Shown in pieces: positions 46,652-56,520 of a stretch of DNA of 64,000 nucleotides; the first letter of the stretch is position 1; every line of letters begins with the position of its first letter. A model generated the notes under the pieces. That model did not search any database. It was not told the DNA's origin and saw nothing but the letters and a program-made list of their open reading frames with translations. The position numbers and the translations under genes were made by a program. The stretch is from Antrihabitans cavernicola. Lineage in GTDB: Bacteria; Actinomycetota; Actinomycetes; Mycobacteriales; Mycobacteriaceae. The stretch is from assembly GCF_008297975.1 (NCBI RefSeq), contig NZ_VLNY01000003.1, forward strand, positions 434,001 through 498,000. Reading direction: 5' to 3'.

Positions 46652-47086
46652 ATGACCGATGTACGACGCACGTTCACGGTGAATCAGTCACGCGAGAAAG
46701 TGGTCGCTTTTTTGCAGGACTTTTCCAATGCGGAGGCATGGGATCCCGGCACTGTCAATTGCGCCCGTGTGGGCGCGGGCCCGCTGCGGGTCGGGGCGCG
46801 GTGGCACAACGTCTCGAAGTTTCGGGGTCGCACCACCGAACTGGACTACGAACTGGTCAGATCCGAGCCGGGACGGCTGACGTTCGTGGGGGAGAACAAG
46901 ACGGTGACTTCCACCGACGATCTGACGTTTGCCGAGGTGGCCGAGGGCACCGCGATCGGTTACCACGCACATTTCGAGTGGCACGGACTCGTGAAGCTGG
47001 CCGCGCCGTTCGTGAAGGGGGCGATCGAAGAACTCGGCGATCCGACCGTCGCACAGATGAAGTCGGTGCTCGAGAGTCTGCCCTGA
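46652..47086 (+). CDS. SRPBCC-fold protein
   Basis: 144 residues of the START/Bet v1-like fold: VRRTFTVNQSREKVVAFLQD, SNAEAWDPGTVNCARVG, LRVGARWHNVSKFRGRTTEL and a final helix VAQMKSVLESL. These proteins bind hydrophobic ligands such as polyketides or lipids in a deep cavity. It diverges from the zinc-ribbon SDR gene and precedes the acyl-CoA dehydrogenase by 88 nt. Its ligand cannot be predicted. Confidence 0.88.
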   Translation: MTDVRRTFTVNQSREKVVAFLQDFSNAEAWDPGTVNCARVGAGPLRVGARWHNVSKFRGRTTELDYELVRSEPGRLTFVGENKTVTSTDDLTFAEVAEGTAIGYHAHFEWHGLVKLAAPFVKGAIEELGDPTVAQMKSVLESLP

Positions 47087-47115
47087 CTCAACCGCGGGTG
47101 TCGGGCGCCCGTTGT

Positions 47116-47139
47116 TGACACTCTGCCAATAAGCTGTCA
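47116..47139. promoter_or_regulatory. Possible operator before the acyl-CoA dehydrogenase
   Basis: An inverted repeat TGACA-N14-TGTCA lies 36 bp before the GTG and includes a TTGACA (47115-47120) that could be a -35 box. The TetR gene in the same operon is a candidate binder. Five-base arms are short, so chance is possible. Confidence 0.25.
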
Positions 47140-47174
47140 CGCTTTCGACAAGCAGTCGAGAGTGGAGGCAGTCA

Positions 47175-48323
47175 GTGGCCGTACGTGCAGCGTGGAGCGA
47201 TGACGAGGTCGAGGCAGTTCGCGACCTCGCGAAGAATTTCTTCGAGAAGGACGTGGTGCCGCACGCGGAACGCTTCGTCGAGCAGGGTCACCCCGATCGC
47301 AAGTTGTACAACCGCGCAGGTGAGCTCGGCTTGCTCTGCACGGCGGTACCGGAGGAGTTCGGTGGTGGCGGCGGCACGTTCGCGCACGAGGCCGCCATCA
47401 TCGAAGAGCAGATGTATGCAGGCGAGGGTGCCTTGGGCATGGCCGTCCACAGCTCGATCATCGCGCCCTACATCCAGCATTTCGGGTCCGACGAGCTGAA
47501 GAAGCGCATCCTGCCGAAGGCCGCCAGCGGTGAGATCGTGCTGTCGATCGGTATGACCGAGCCCAGCACCGGCTCCGATCTGCAGAACATCAAGACCCGA
47601 GCCGTGCGTGAAGGCGACGAGTACGTCATCACCGGCTCCAAGATATTCATCACCAACGGCTGGCTCTGCGACGCGATCATCATCGCGTGCAAGACCGACC
47701 CCACCAAGGGCGCTGCAGGCGTCTCGTTGATTCTGGCCGAGGTCGACGACGACACGCCCGGCTTCAAGCGTGGACGCATCCTGTCGAAGATCGGTGGCAA
47801 GGGTCAGGACACGGCCGAGCTGTTCTTCGATGGACTTCGCGTTCCGGTCGGCAACCTGATCGGTGAGGTCGAGGGCCAGGGCTTCTACCAATTGATGCAG
47901 ATGCTTGCCCAGGAGCGCTTGGTCACCGCCGTGATGGCTGTTCCGATGATGGAGCGGGCCGTCGCCTTGACGGTCGAGTACACCAAGGGTCGCGACGCAT
48001 TCGGCAAGCCGCTGTTCGCGTTGCAGAACACCAAGTTCGAGCTTGCCGAATGCGCGACGCTGGCAAAGGTCGGCCGTACGTTCCTCGACGACTGCATCAC
48101 CAAACACCTTGCGGGCGAACTGGACGGCGCGACAGCGTCGATGGCGAAGTACTGGCTGACCGATCAGCTGAGCGTCGTCGCCGACCGGTGCCTGCAGCTC
48201 TTCGGTGGCTACGGCTACATGACCGAGTATCCGATCTCGGAGATCTACGCGTGGGCTCGCGTACTGCGCATTCTGGCTGGTAGTAACGAGATCATGAAAG
48301 ACCTTGTCGCGCGGTCGCTGTGA
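47175..48323 (+). CDS. Acyl-CoA dehydrogenase
   Basis: 382 residues. FAD and substrate motifs: LSIGMTEPSTGSDLQNIKTRA, FITNGWLCDAIIIACKT, LAECATLAKVGRTFLDDC and the ending YAWARVLRILAGSNEIMKDL. The enzyme oxidises an acyl-CoA to the 2-enoyl-CoA; chain length cannot be told. GTG start at 47175 behind GTGGAGG. The TetR gene overlaps its stop, so the dehydrogenase and its probable regulator are co-translated. Confidence 0.95.
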   Translation: MAVRAAWSDDEVEAVRDLAKNFFEKDVVPHAERFVEQGHPDRKLYNRAGELGLLCTAVPEEFGGGGGTFAHEAAIIEEQMYAGEGALGMAVHSSIIAPYIQHFGSDELKKRILPKAASGEIVLSIGMTEPSTGSDLQNIKTRAVREGDEYVITGSKIFITNGWLCDAIIIACKTDPTKGAAGVSLILAEVDDDTPGFKRGRILSKIGGKGQDTAELFFDGLRVPVGNLIGEVEGQGFYQLMQMLAQERLVTAVMAVPMMERAVALTVEYTKGRDAFGKPLFALQNTKFELAECATLAKVGRTFLDDCITKHLAGELDGATASMAKYWLTDQLSVVADRCLQLFGGYGYMTEYPISEIYAWARVLRILAGSNEIMKDLVARSL

Positions 48324-48937
48324 GTGTTGCCGAGCAAAGCCCACGCCGCCGCCTCGAACCCGACGAGCGACGCGAGCAGATTCTTGCCTGCGCAATGCGG
48401 ATGTTCGGCGAACGCCCGTACGCAGCGGTGTCGACGACCGACCTGGCGAAGGAGGCCGGAGTCGCGCGCGGGTTGATCAACCACTACTTCGGAACCAAGC
48501 GCGACCTGTACCTCGCTGTCGTGGAAAAGGTCGCGATGGTTCCGGATGTCGAGAGGTCCGAAACCCCATCCGGGTCCACGGCGGAACGCGCGGCGATCGC
48601 CGTCGACTGGCTGCTCGGCGTCGTAGATCAACTCGGCCGGACGTGGGTTGCTGTGATGGGTGCGGAGGGTATCGGTGACGATCCTGAGGTGGCGCGGATC
48701 CTCGACGACGCCGATGACGCGGCTGCGGAACGCGTGCTCGACATCGTGGGTGTCACGGGTGGCGATCATCGCGCCGAGCTTCGTGCCATGGTCCGCGCGT
48801 ACGGCGGCATGGCAAAATCCGCTGGGCGGGAATGGGTTACGCGTGAGGCCTTGACACGTGAGCAGGTACGGATGTTGCTCACCGACTCGCTGGTCACCCT
48901 CGTCGAAGAAACGTTCCCGCGCGTGGTCGGCCGCTGA
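48320..48937 (+). CDS. TetR-family regulator
   Basis: 205 residues. HTH in DERREQILACAMRMFGERPYAAVSTTDLAKEAGVARGLINHYFGTKRDLYLAV, followed by an all-helical ligand domain. GTG overlaps the dehydrogenase stop (GTGA). TetR proteins with a gene of fatty-acid oxidation in the same unit usually sense acyl-CoA and repress that unit. It is convergent with the crotonase gene, 3 nt apart. Confidence 0.94.
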   Translation: MSVAEQSPRRRLEPDERREQILACAMRMFGERPYAAVSTTDLAKEAGVARGLINHYFGTKRDLYLAVVEKVAMVPDVERSETPSGSTAERAAIAVDWLLGVVDQLGRTWVAVMGAEGIGDDPEVARILDDADDAAAERVLDIVGVTGGDHRAELRAMVRAYGGMAKSAGREWVTREALTREQVRMLLTDSLVTLVEETFPRVVGR

Positions 48938-48940
48938 GCG

Positions 48941-49726
48941 TTACTCGCCCTTCCATTCGGGCGTGCGCTTCTCGGCAAATGCCCGCGGCCCTTCGCGTGC
49001 GTCCTTGCTCGCGAAGACGGGACCGCCTTCGCTCATGTTCATCGACCAGATGTCGTCGTGCCATTCCGATCCGAATTCGGCGCTGCGGTACATGATTCGC
49101 TTGCTCGCCCGCACCGACAGCGGCGCGTTCGCCGCGATGGTCTGGGCCAACTCCATCGCGACCTGGACCACCTGATCGGGTGGGACGACGCGGTTGACCA
49201 TGCCCCAGCGGGCAGCGGTCGCGGCGTCGATCGGCTCACCGGTCAGTGCGACCTCGAGCGCCAACTTCAGCGGAATCTGACTCGGCAGCCGAATCAGCCC
49301 ACCCGCCAACGCGATCAATCCGCGTTTGACCTCCGGGAGTCCGAACTTCGCCTCCTCGCTCACGACGATCAGGTCGCAGGCCAGGGCTATCTCGGTGCCA
49401 CCGCCCAAAGCGAATCCGTTGACCGCGGCGATCAACGGCTTGTCGATGAAGTGGCGCACCAGTCCGGCGAATCCCCATTCGGGATGGTCGGGGTCGAAGA
49501 TGGCTTCACCCTTGGCAATTGCCTTCAAGTCGGCTCCGGCCGAGAACGCGCGGCCGGCACCGGTGATGACCCCGACGCGTAAATCGTTGTCGTTGTTCAG
49601 TTCTTCGACTGCTCCACCGAGCGCGACAGTGAGCGCCGAGTTGACCGCGTTCATCGAATCCGGGCGGTTGAGCGTGATGAGCGCGACGTTGCCGACTCGC
49701 TCGACTGTCACTACGGGTTCGGTCAC
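48941..49726 (-). CDS. Enoyl-CoA hydratase/isomerase (crotonase family)
   Basis: 261 residues. Oxyanion-hole motifs AFSAGADLKAIAKGE and NGFALGGGTEIALACDL; the Glu usually acting in hydration is seen in EVKRGLIALAGGLIRLP, with one catalytic position replaced by Gly or Ala, so the reaction may be isomerisation or hydrolysis rather than hydration. It is the last gene of the LigC-polymerase unit (4-nt gap) yet looks metabolic, an odd partner. It also faces the acyl-CoA dehydrogenase unit. Confidence 0.92.
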   Translation of the reverse strand: MTEPVVTVERVGNVALITLNRPDSMNAVNSALTVALGGAVEELNNDNDLRVGVITGAGRAFSAGADLKAIAKGEAIFDPDHPEWGFAGLVRHFIDKPLIAAVNGFALGGGTEIALACDLIVVSEEAKFGLPEVKRGLIALAGGLIRLPSQIPLKLALEVALTGEPIDAATAARWGMVNRVVPPDQVVQVAMELAQTIAANAPLSVRASKRIMYRSAEFGSEWHDDIWSMNMSEGGPVFASKDAREGPRAFAEKRTPEWKGE

Positions 49727-49730
49727 GGTG

Positions 49731-50750
49731 TCAATCCTTTACGGTGTCGGTCTTCTTGGCTCTGCTCGGTGCCACGCGTGGTGGTTCGTTCGGCATCTTC
49801 GGGTACACCGGCGGCCACGGTGCGTCCATCAGCCCGTCGGCCATGTCCTTTGCCGACATCTCCAGCAGGGTCGTGATGGATTGCGGCTCGTCGTTGACAT
49901 CGGCCCACGGATTGCCCTGTGCGGCAACCCGATCGGCCACGGTGTCGATCGTCAATGTGTCGGGATCGATGGTCGGGAGCTCGTCCCACGTGATCGGCGT
50001 CGACACCTGGGCGCCGACGCGTGGCCGGATGCACCACGCTCCGAACACTGTTTTGTGCGGCGCATTCTGATTGAAGTCGACGAACACCCGCTTACCGCGC
50101 TCTTCCTTCCACCACTTGGCGGTGATCAGGTCGGGGTGGCGGCGTTCGAGTTCGCGCGCGAAAGCGACCGCCGCGGCGCGCACCTCGAAGCCGTCCCATT
50201 TCGACTCCAGGGTCACGTAGATGTGCAGGCCGCGAGAGCCGGATGTCTTGATGTGCGATGCCATGCCGAGTTCGTCGAAGAACTCCTTGGTGGCGACGGC
50301 GCCCTCACGTAGCTGATCGAAACCGATGCCGGGGGAGGGGTCGAGGTCGATACGGAGCTCGTCGGTGAACTCCTGGGTGGCAGCATGGTACGGCCAGACG
50401 TGAAAACCTATGCAGCCCAGATTCACTGCCCATGCGATGTGCGCAAGATCGGCGGCGACCAGCGCGTCGCTGGTGGTGCCGTTGGGTGTCGAGACGACGG
50501 TGGTCTGTAGCCAGTCGGGGGCGGACTTGGGGACGCGCTTCTGGAAGAAGGACTTGCCTGCGGCGCCTTCCGGATAACGTTCGAGCAGCAGCGGCCGCCC
50601 GCCCAACGCGGTGAGCAGCGGGCCGGAGATGGACTCGTAGAAGCGAACCACGTCGAGCTTGGTGTGTCCGGTCTTGGCGAAGTACACCTTGTCGGGGTTG
50701 GTGATGGTGACCTCGGTGCCGTCGAGATCGAGGGTGACGCCGTCACTCAT
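49731..50750 (-). CDS. LigD-type primase-polymerase (stand-alone)
   Basis: 339 residues forming only the polymerase domain of LigD: NPDKVYFAKTGHTKLDVVRFYE, LRIDLDPSPGIGFD with the two metal-binding Asps, KTSGSRGLHIYV and RVFVDFNQN with the third Asp. Such Prim-Pols fill gaps with a preference for ribonucleotides. The ligase gene overlaps upstream, matching the mycobacterial LigC/Prim-PolC pair that acts in short-patch excision repair. The C-terminal tail is basic and Pro-rich. Confidence 0.95.
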   Translation of the reverse strand: MSDGVTLDLDGTEVTITNPDKVYFAKTGHTKLDVVRFYESISGPLLTALGGRPLLLERYPEGAAGKSFFQKRVPKSAPDWLQTTVVSTPNGTTSDALVAADLAHIAWAVNLGCIGFHVWPYHAATQEFTDELRIDLDPSPGIGFDQLREGAVATKEFFDELGMASHIKTSGSRGLHIYVTLESKWDGFEVRAAAVAFARELERRHPDLITAKWWKEERGKRVFVDFNQNAPHKTVFGAWCIRPRVGAQVSTPITWDELPTIDPDTLTIDTVADRVAAQGNPWADVNDEPQSITTLLEMSAKDMADGLMDAPWPPVYPKMPNEPPRVAPSRAKKTDTVKD

Positions 50751-51829
50751 GACTTCTCCTGCTCGTCGAAGATGGTGGCGAGCTCGGCGGGTGCAACCTC
50801 GTCGAGCTGTGCGTAGGTACACGATTCTGGCTGTCGATCCGGTCTGAAGCGAACCAGCCTGCCGCCGTGGCGAAATCGGCCCGATTGCACATGTTCGTAG
50901 CGCACCTCGGCGACCAGCTCGGTGCGCAGTGCCTGCCACGACAGATCCTTGCCGCCACTCCAGCGGCTGAGTCCGCCGGGCATCTTGCCGTCCGAATCGG
51001 CGTGTGCCTCAGCCCATTCTCGCCAGGGATGGTTGTCGAGAGCGTGCTCGCGCAGCGGAGCCAACTCGGTGACGAGTTCTCGTCGCCGGGCTGCGGTGAA
51101 ACTGCTGGCCACGCCGACATGATTGAGGCGACGCTGATCGTCGAACAAACCGAGCAGCAGCGAGCCGACGCCCTCGCCGTCCTTGTGCCAGCGAAATCCT
51201 GCCACCACGCAGTCGGCTGTGCGTTCGTGTTTGATCTTCACCATGACGCGCTTGTCCTGCTGATACGGCTGGTCGCCCGCCTTGGCCATCACGCCGTCGA
51301 AGCCCGCGCCCTCGAATCGGTCGAACCAGTCTTCGGCGACGTCAGGATCGTCGGTCACCGGCGTCAGATGGACGCGACCGAACTTCGCGTCGATCGACGA
51401 TTCCAACCGGCGCCTCCGTTCCACGAACGGTTCGACCGTCAGGTCCTCGTCGCCCAGCGCCAACAGGTCGAACGCGACGAAGCTGGCGGGCGTCTCCTTC
51501 GCGAGCTTGTTCACCCGCGATGCCGCCGGATGAAGGCGTTGTTGAAGGGTGTCGAAATCGAGGCCGGTGCCCGTCACCATGACGATCTCACCGTCGACCA
51601 CGCAGCGCTGCGGCAACGCATCGCGCAACAGTTCCACCAGCTCGGGAAAATATCGCGTCAACGGCCTGTCGTTGCGAGAGCCCAACTCGAGCTCGTCCCC
51701 GTCACGAAACACTATGCAACGAAACCCGTCCCACTTGGGTTCGAACAGCAATCCGGGGGTGCGCGGCACGCTCGGTGCAGATTTTGCGAGCATCGGCTTC
51801 ACCGGCGGCATCACGGGCAGATCCACCAC
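50747..51829 (-). CDS. ligC: LigC-type ATP-dependent DNA ligase
   Basis: 360 residues. Motif I is KWDGFR with the adenylated Lys32; VVDGEIVM is motif III, FDGVMAK motif IV and RVMVKIKHERTADCVV motif V, followed by an OB-fold (LLLGLFDDQRRLNHVGVAS). LigC seals nicks with ATP and serves as a backup end-joining or excision-repair ligase. The GTG start at 51829 has no close competitor. Its stop overlaps the polymerase ATG. Confidence 0.95.
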   Translation of the reverse strand: MVDLPVMPPVKPMLAKSAPSVPRTPGLLFEPKWDGFRCIVFRDGDELELGSRNDRPLTRYFPELVELLRDALPQRCVVDGEIVMVTGTGLDFDTLQQRLHPAASRVNKLAKETPASFVAFDLLALGDEDLTVEPFVERRRRLESSIDAKFGRVHLTPVTDDPDVAEDWFDRFEGAGFDGVMAKAGDQPYQQDKRVMVKIKHERTADCVVAGFRWHKDGEGVGSLLLGLFDDQRRLNHVGVASSFTAARRRELVTELAPLREHALDNHPWREWAEAHADSDGKMPGGLSRWSGGKDLSWQALRTELVAEVRYEHVQSGRFRHGGRLVRFRPDRQPESCTYAQLDEVAPAELATIFDEQEKS

Positions 51830-51918
51830 TCGAGCCTAGAGGCAAACTGGCTCGAACATCGGGAGGTTGCCGCAGCCGGTAAAGTACCGAGAGTTACAGA
51901 TACTGCGAAGGGATCAGC

Positions 51919-52956
51919 GTGCTGGATTCGGCAACACTCAACACCGTCACCCGCAACGCCTGGAGTCTGTCCTTCGGCAGCGGCGTGGACGAGGCGGAGC
52001 GCACGCCCGCAACGGTCCTGCACGACGAACCGCATCGGCAGCTGCGCAGGTACGGGCCCGTCGCCGACCGACCGGTGCTGCTGGTACCGCCTCTCGCAGC
52101 GCCGGCGAGTTGCTACGACCACCGGCCTGGACAGAGCCTGGTCGCTCACCTGATCGCGAACGGTCGCACGCCGTACGTGGTCGATTACGGAACGATGAGT
52201 TACGCGGATCGCGCGTTGGGGTTCGAACATTGGATCGACGACATCGTGCCCGACGCGATTCTGCGAGTGTCCGAGCAGCACGACGGGTCGCCGGTCGACG
52301 TGATCGGGTGGAGCTTGGGCGGCACGCTGTCACTGCTCACCTGTGCTGCGCATCCGGAACTGCCGATCCGCGCCATCGCCGCCGTCGGTACGCCCATCGA
52401 CTACCGCAGAATCCCGGCTATCGCGCCGCTGCGAGCAATCGGAAAGATCACCGGTGATCGACCACTCACTGCCGCTACGCGGATTCTCGGCGGCCTACCG
52501 GCGCCGCTGGTGCAACTGACGTATCGAGCGTCGGCGTTGCAGCGTGAGCTGACCAAGCCGTGGTTCATCGCGAGGAACCTGCACGACACCGAAACTCTCG
52601 CTCGAATGGATGCGATCGACCAGTTCATGGCGGAAATGCCCGGCTATCCCGGACGCTTCTTCGATCAGGTGTGTCGACAGCTCATTCTGCGAAATGCGTT
52701 GAACACAGGCCGTGTTCGGTTCGGCAGTCACACGATCGAGTTGGCGGACATCTCGGCGCCGGTGCTCGCCGTCGGCGGCACGACCGATGTGATCGCTCCG
52801 ATCGCTGCCGTCGAGCGAATCACATCGGTCGCCACGGGCACCACTGTTCGCTTCGAGTCCGCACCGGGTAGTCACTTCGGCCTGCTCGCTGGACCTGAGG
52901 CGCGAGAGACGACCTGGGCGCATATCGAAGAGTTCTTTCAGTCGGCGACCAGGTAG
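51919..52956 (+). CDS. Alpha/beta hydrolase, PHA-synthase-like
   Basis: 345 residues. The nucleophile elbow is VIGWSLGGTLSLL (Ser; PHA synthases have Cys), the acid lies in VGGTTDVIAP and the His in APGSHFGLLAGPEAR. VPPLAAPASCYDHRPGQSLVAHL and YVVDYGTMSYADR resemble PhaC-type proteins, but the serine and small size suggest an esterase or acyltransferase. Its 3' end overlaps the convergent small gene by 19 nt. Confidence 0.85.
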   Translation: MLDSATLNTVTRNAWSLSFGSGVDEAERTPATVLHDEPHRQLRRYGPVADRPVLLVPPLAAPASCYDHRPGQSLVAHLIANGRTPYVVDYGTMSYADRALGFEHWIDDIVPDAILRVSEQHDGSPVDVIGWSLGGTLSLLTCAAHPELPIRAIAAVGTPIDYRRIPAIAPLRAIGKITGDRPLTAATRILGGLPAPLVQLTYRASALQRELTKPWFIARNLHDTETLARMDAIDQFMAEMPGYPGRFFDQVCRQLILRNALNTGRVRFGSHTIELADISAPVLAVGGTTDVIAPIAAVERITSVATGTTVRFESAPGSHFGLLAGPEARETTWAHIEEFFQSATR

Positions 52957-53405
52957 AACTCGGAGCGTCGGGCGCCGAAGCCGGTGCGTCGACTGTTCTC
53001 GCGTTGGCGGCGAATCACGTAGCGCCCAGGCGCAATTCCGGTGCCGCCATGTTCGGGGTGGATGAGGTACGCCGTGACCTCCGTGTCGAGAATGCCGAGC
53101 GCCAGGCCCTCGGCGTCTCGCACCCACGGACACCATTCGCAGTTTCCTTCGTCCGCAACGAGGACGTGCGGGTTGCCGCCCGCCGCGCTGCGGAGCAGTT
53201 CGAGCCCCGCCGTGGGAATCTTCTGCTGCCACTGTGCCGGGTAAGTCTGAACAGAATCCGCGACCAAGGCACGTGGTATCACGATCAGATCGCCTTGCGC
53301 CTGCATGCCGTCGATGATCGGGATCGTCACTTCTTTGTCGAGATGGTCGAGCACGTCGAGGCCGCTGCGAGCGGTCAGGTCAGCAAGAGTAAGCGTTGAA
53401 TTCAT
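52938..53405 (-). CDS. Small conserved protein paired with the DUF6745-like gene
   Basis: 155 residues from ATG 53405 (AAGG 8 nt upstream). The C-terminal half shows NPHVLVADEGNCEWCPWVRD, TAYLIHPEHGGTGIAPGRYVIRRQRE and an aromatic end, a pattern I recall from actinobacterial unknowns that accompany DUF6745 proteins. CxxC in NCEWCPW could bind metal or be redox active. The gene lies 21 nt after its larger partner. Function unknown. Confidence 0.7.
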   Translation of the reverse strand: MNSTLTLADLTARSGLDVLDHLDKEVTIPIIDGMQAQGDLIVIPRALVADSVQTYPAQWQQKIPTAGLELLRSAAGGNPHVLVADEGNCEWCPWVRDAEGLALGILDTEVTAYLIHPEHGGTGIAPGRYVIRRQRENSRRTGFGARRSEFYLVAD

Positions 53406-53426
53406 AGCAATCACCTTGGTGGGGAG

Positions 53427-54701
53427 TCAGGTTCGGCGAACGAGTCGGGAATAGTCGGTGCCGGCAAGGCCGTAAGTCCAGCCGGCGGCGTCGAGTGCGG
53501 TGGAGATCGATCTGGGTACATGCAGTCCGTACCGACGCCTGCGTCCGTCACGTTCGACGGATCCGTTGACGGTCAGCAGGATTCGACTGGTGTCCCACGA
53601 GTCGGGCAGGTCGTAGAGCGCAAGCTCCGATCCCTGATTTCCCGGATCGTCGGCGCGGTCCACGAGCGCCAGTTCGGCCATGTCGATATAGGCGTCCCAT
53701 CCGATGCGTTCGATGGCGCAGCGGCGAATCTCGATGTTGCGTTCACGTGCGATGCGATCTGCTGTCGGGTCGAGCACCACCCAGTCCGGGACGATCGTGC
53801 CATGTTGGACGAAAACCGTTCCGCCGTCTTGAAATTCCAGCGCCGGAAGGTCGGGATGATGTAGTCGGCGTTCGCTGTGCACGCCGTTCGGTGTGGGCTC
53901 GGTGTGCAGAACGGTCGGCCGTTCGGCCATCACGCACACGTGCTCGAGCGCCCACCACCACCCAGTCGCACCGACCAGCGCGGACTGAATGTCGAGGAGC
54001 GCGTTGTCGTTCGAACCGAAGGTCGCGAGCCCGTGCCGACGGTAGGCGTCGTAATAGCCGACGCGATGCGCCTCCTGCTGCCCGTACCAGGTGACGCCGC
54101 GGACGGCCTGGGGGAGCAGCGTGCGGATTGCCGTTGCGACGCCGTCGACGAGCGAGATTCGCAGCGAATCCGCGACGGAGCAGCGGATGATCTGATCGAC
54201 CGCGATCCCGGCCCGAACGGCGTCGTCCGGCAGCGTTGCGCGCAGCGATGCATGCGACCACCGTCGGCGGATCGGATCCTCGTGGCGTCGAGATATATTG
54301 TGATCCATACGCTTTCGTGAATTCGAGAGCACGTTTGCCATCCGACCAGCTGGCCGTTGCATCGTGTCCAACGTGTACGAGGTCGGCAATCCGGCGGCAA
54401 TGGCCGCCTCGACGCCGGCCTGCGGCGACGCAGTCCATATAAATTCGGGCGGTGGGGCCCCGATCAGGTGATACAGCTCCCGGACAGCCGATTCGGCAGT
54501 CGACCGATCGGCAGGTTCGCAGCACAGACCGCGTTGCAACCAGTCTTCACGCTCGAGGCAGGCAGCGACAACGCGCTCTGGATCGGGGGAATTCTCGGAA
54601 TTGAACCTGGCGCGGCGGCGAGCCGCTGACGATGTGGACACCGCGCTCACCTGATGGAGGCGGGGTTCGCCTTTCCTGTAGTCATGAATCGACTGTGACA
54701 C
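53427..54701 (-). CDS. DUF6745-like protein
   Basis: 424 residues. The middle and end match what I recall of DUF6745: VTWYGQQEAHRVGYYDAYRR, TGWWWALEHVCVMAERPTVLH, RRLHHPDLPALEFQDG, IRRCAIERIGWDAYI and LTVNGSVERDGRRRRYGLHV. The WxGQ...YYDAY and ERIGWD blocks are invariant in the family; no catalytic mechanism is known. The start is unsure: GTG 54701 gives the full open frame, but later GTGs (54650, 54641) are possible. It diverges from rox. Confidence 0.75.
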   Translation of the reverse strand: MSQSIHDYRKGEPRLHQVSAVSTSSAARRRARFNSENSPDPERVVAACLEREDWLQRGLCCEPADRSTAESAVRELYHLIGAPPPEFIWTASPQAGVEAAIAAGLPTSYTLDTMQRPAGRMANVLSNSRKRMDHNISRRHEDPIRRRWSHASLRATLPDDAVRAGIAVDQIIRCSVADSLRISLVDGVATAIRTLLPQAVRGVTWYGQQEAHRVGYYDAYRRHGLATFGSNDNALLDIQSALVGATGWWWALEHVCVMAERPTVLHTEPTPNGVHSERRLHHPDLPALEFQDGGTVFVQHGTIVPDWVVLDPTADRIARERNIEIRRCAIERIGWDAYIDMAELALVDRADDPGNQGSELALYDLPDSWDTSRILLTVNGSVERDGRRRRYGLHVPRSISTALDAAGWTYGLAGTDYSRLVRRT

Positions 54702-54787
54702 GAAAGAGCCGGAACTTCAAGGGCTCTGGAACTTTGACTGCCGGAACTTCAGCTGAATCCCTCTCCCTTTCAACATATATCGCATAT

Positions 54788-54808
54788 GGGGCCTTGCGGC
54801 AAGACCCC
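54788..54808. promoter_or_regulatory. Rifamycin-associated element (RAE) upstream of rox
   Basis: A 21-bp inverted repeat with arms GGGGCCTTGC and GCAAGACCCC around a central G (one mismatched pair). It matches the RAE, recalled as GGGGCTTGCGGCAAGCCCC, apart from one extra base in each arm. RAEs precede rifamycin-inactivation genes and confer rifamycin induction. TTGCGG inside it (54794-54799) may be the -35, with CATACT (54819-54824) as -10 at a long 19-bp spacing. Confidence 0.85.
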
Positions 54809-54842
54809 TGTGATGCTGCATACTCGCTGGCCGAAGCTATGA

Positions 54843-56288
<1,446 letters not shown>

Positions 56289-56296
56289 TGGGTGGG

Positions 56297-56382
56297 TGTC
56301 CGAGGGGGGACTTGAACCCCCACGCCCGTTAATAGGGCACTAGCACCTCAAGCTAGCGCGTCTGCCATTCCGCCACTCGGAC
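56297..56382 (-). tRNA. tRNA-Leu (anticodon GAG)
   Basis: An 86-nt class II tRNA with a 7-bp acceptor stem (GTCCGAG/CTCGGAC), anticodon stem CTAGC/GCTAG around loop TTGAGGT, giving anticodon GAG, a long variable arm, T-arm GGGGGTTCAAGTCCCCC and discriminator A. CCA is not encoded. The 3' end lies 8 nt from the rox stop codon, the side at which integrative elements usually insert. Confidence 0.96.
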
Positions 56383-56520
56383 ATTGTCGCTCGGCTTCGC
56401 CTCGCTTCGCGACTCGCGCACATGTTCCTGCGCGGAGGAAAGAGTATCCGATCCTGAACGTGGGCCAAAATCCGGGCGCGGCCGACTGCCCGAGCAGCCG
56501 TCGAATGGTAGGAAAGTGGC

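Noticed and set aside
56297-56382. Phage or island attachment repeat from the tRNA-Leu
   Set aside because: I found no second copy of the tRNA 3' segment in the window and no integrase gene.
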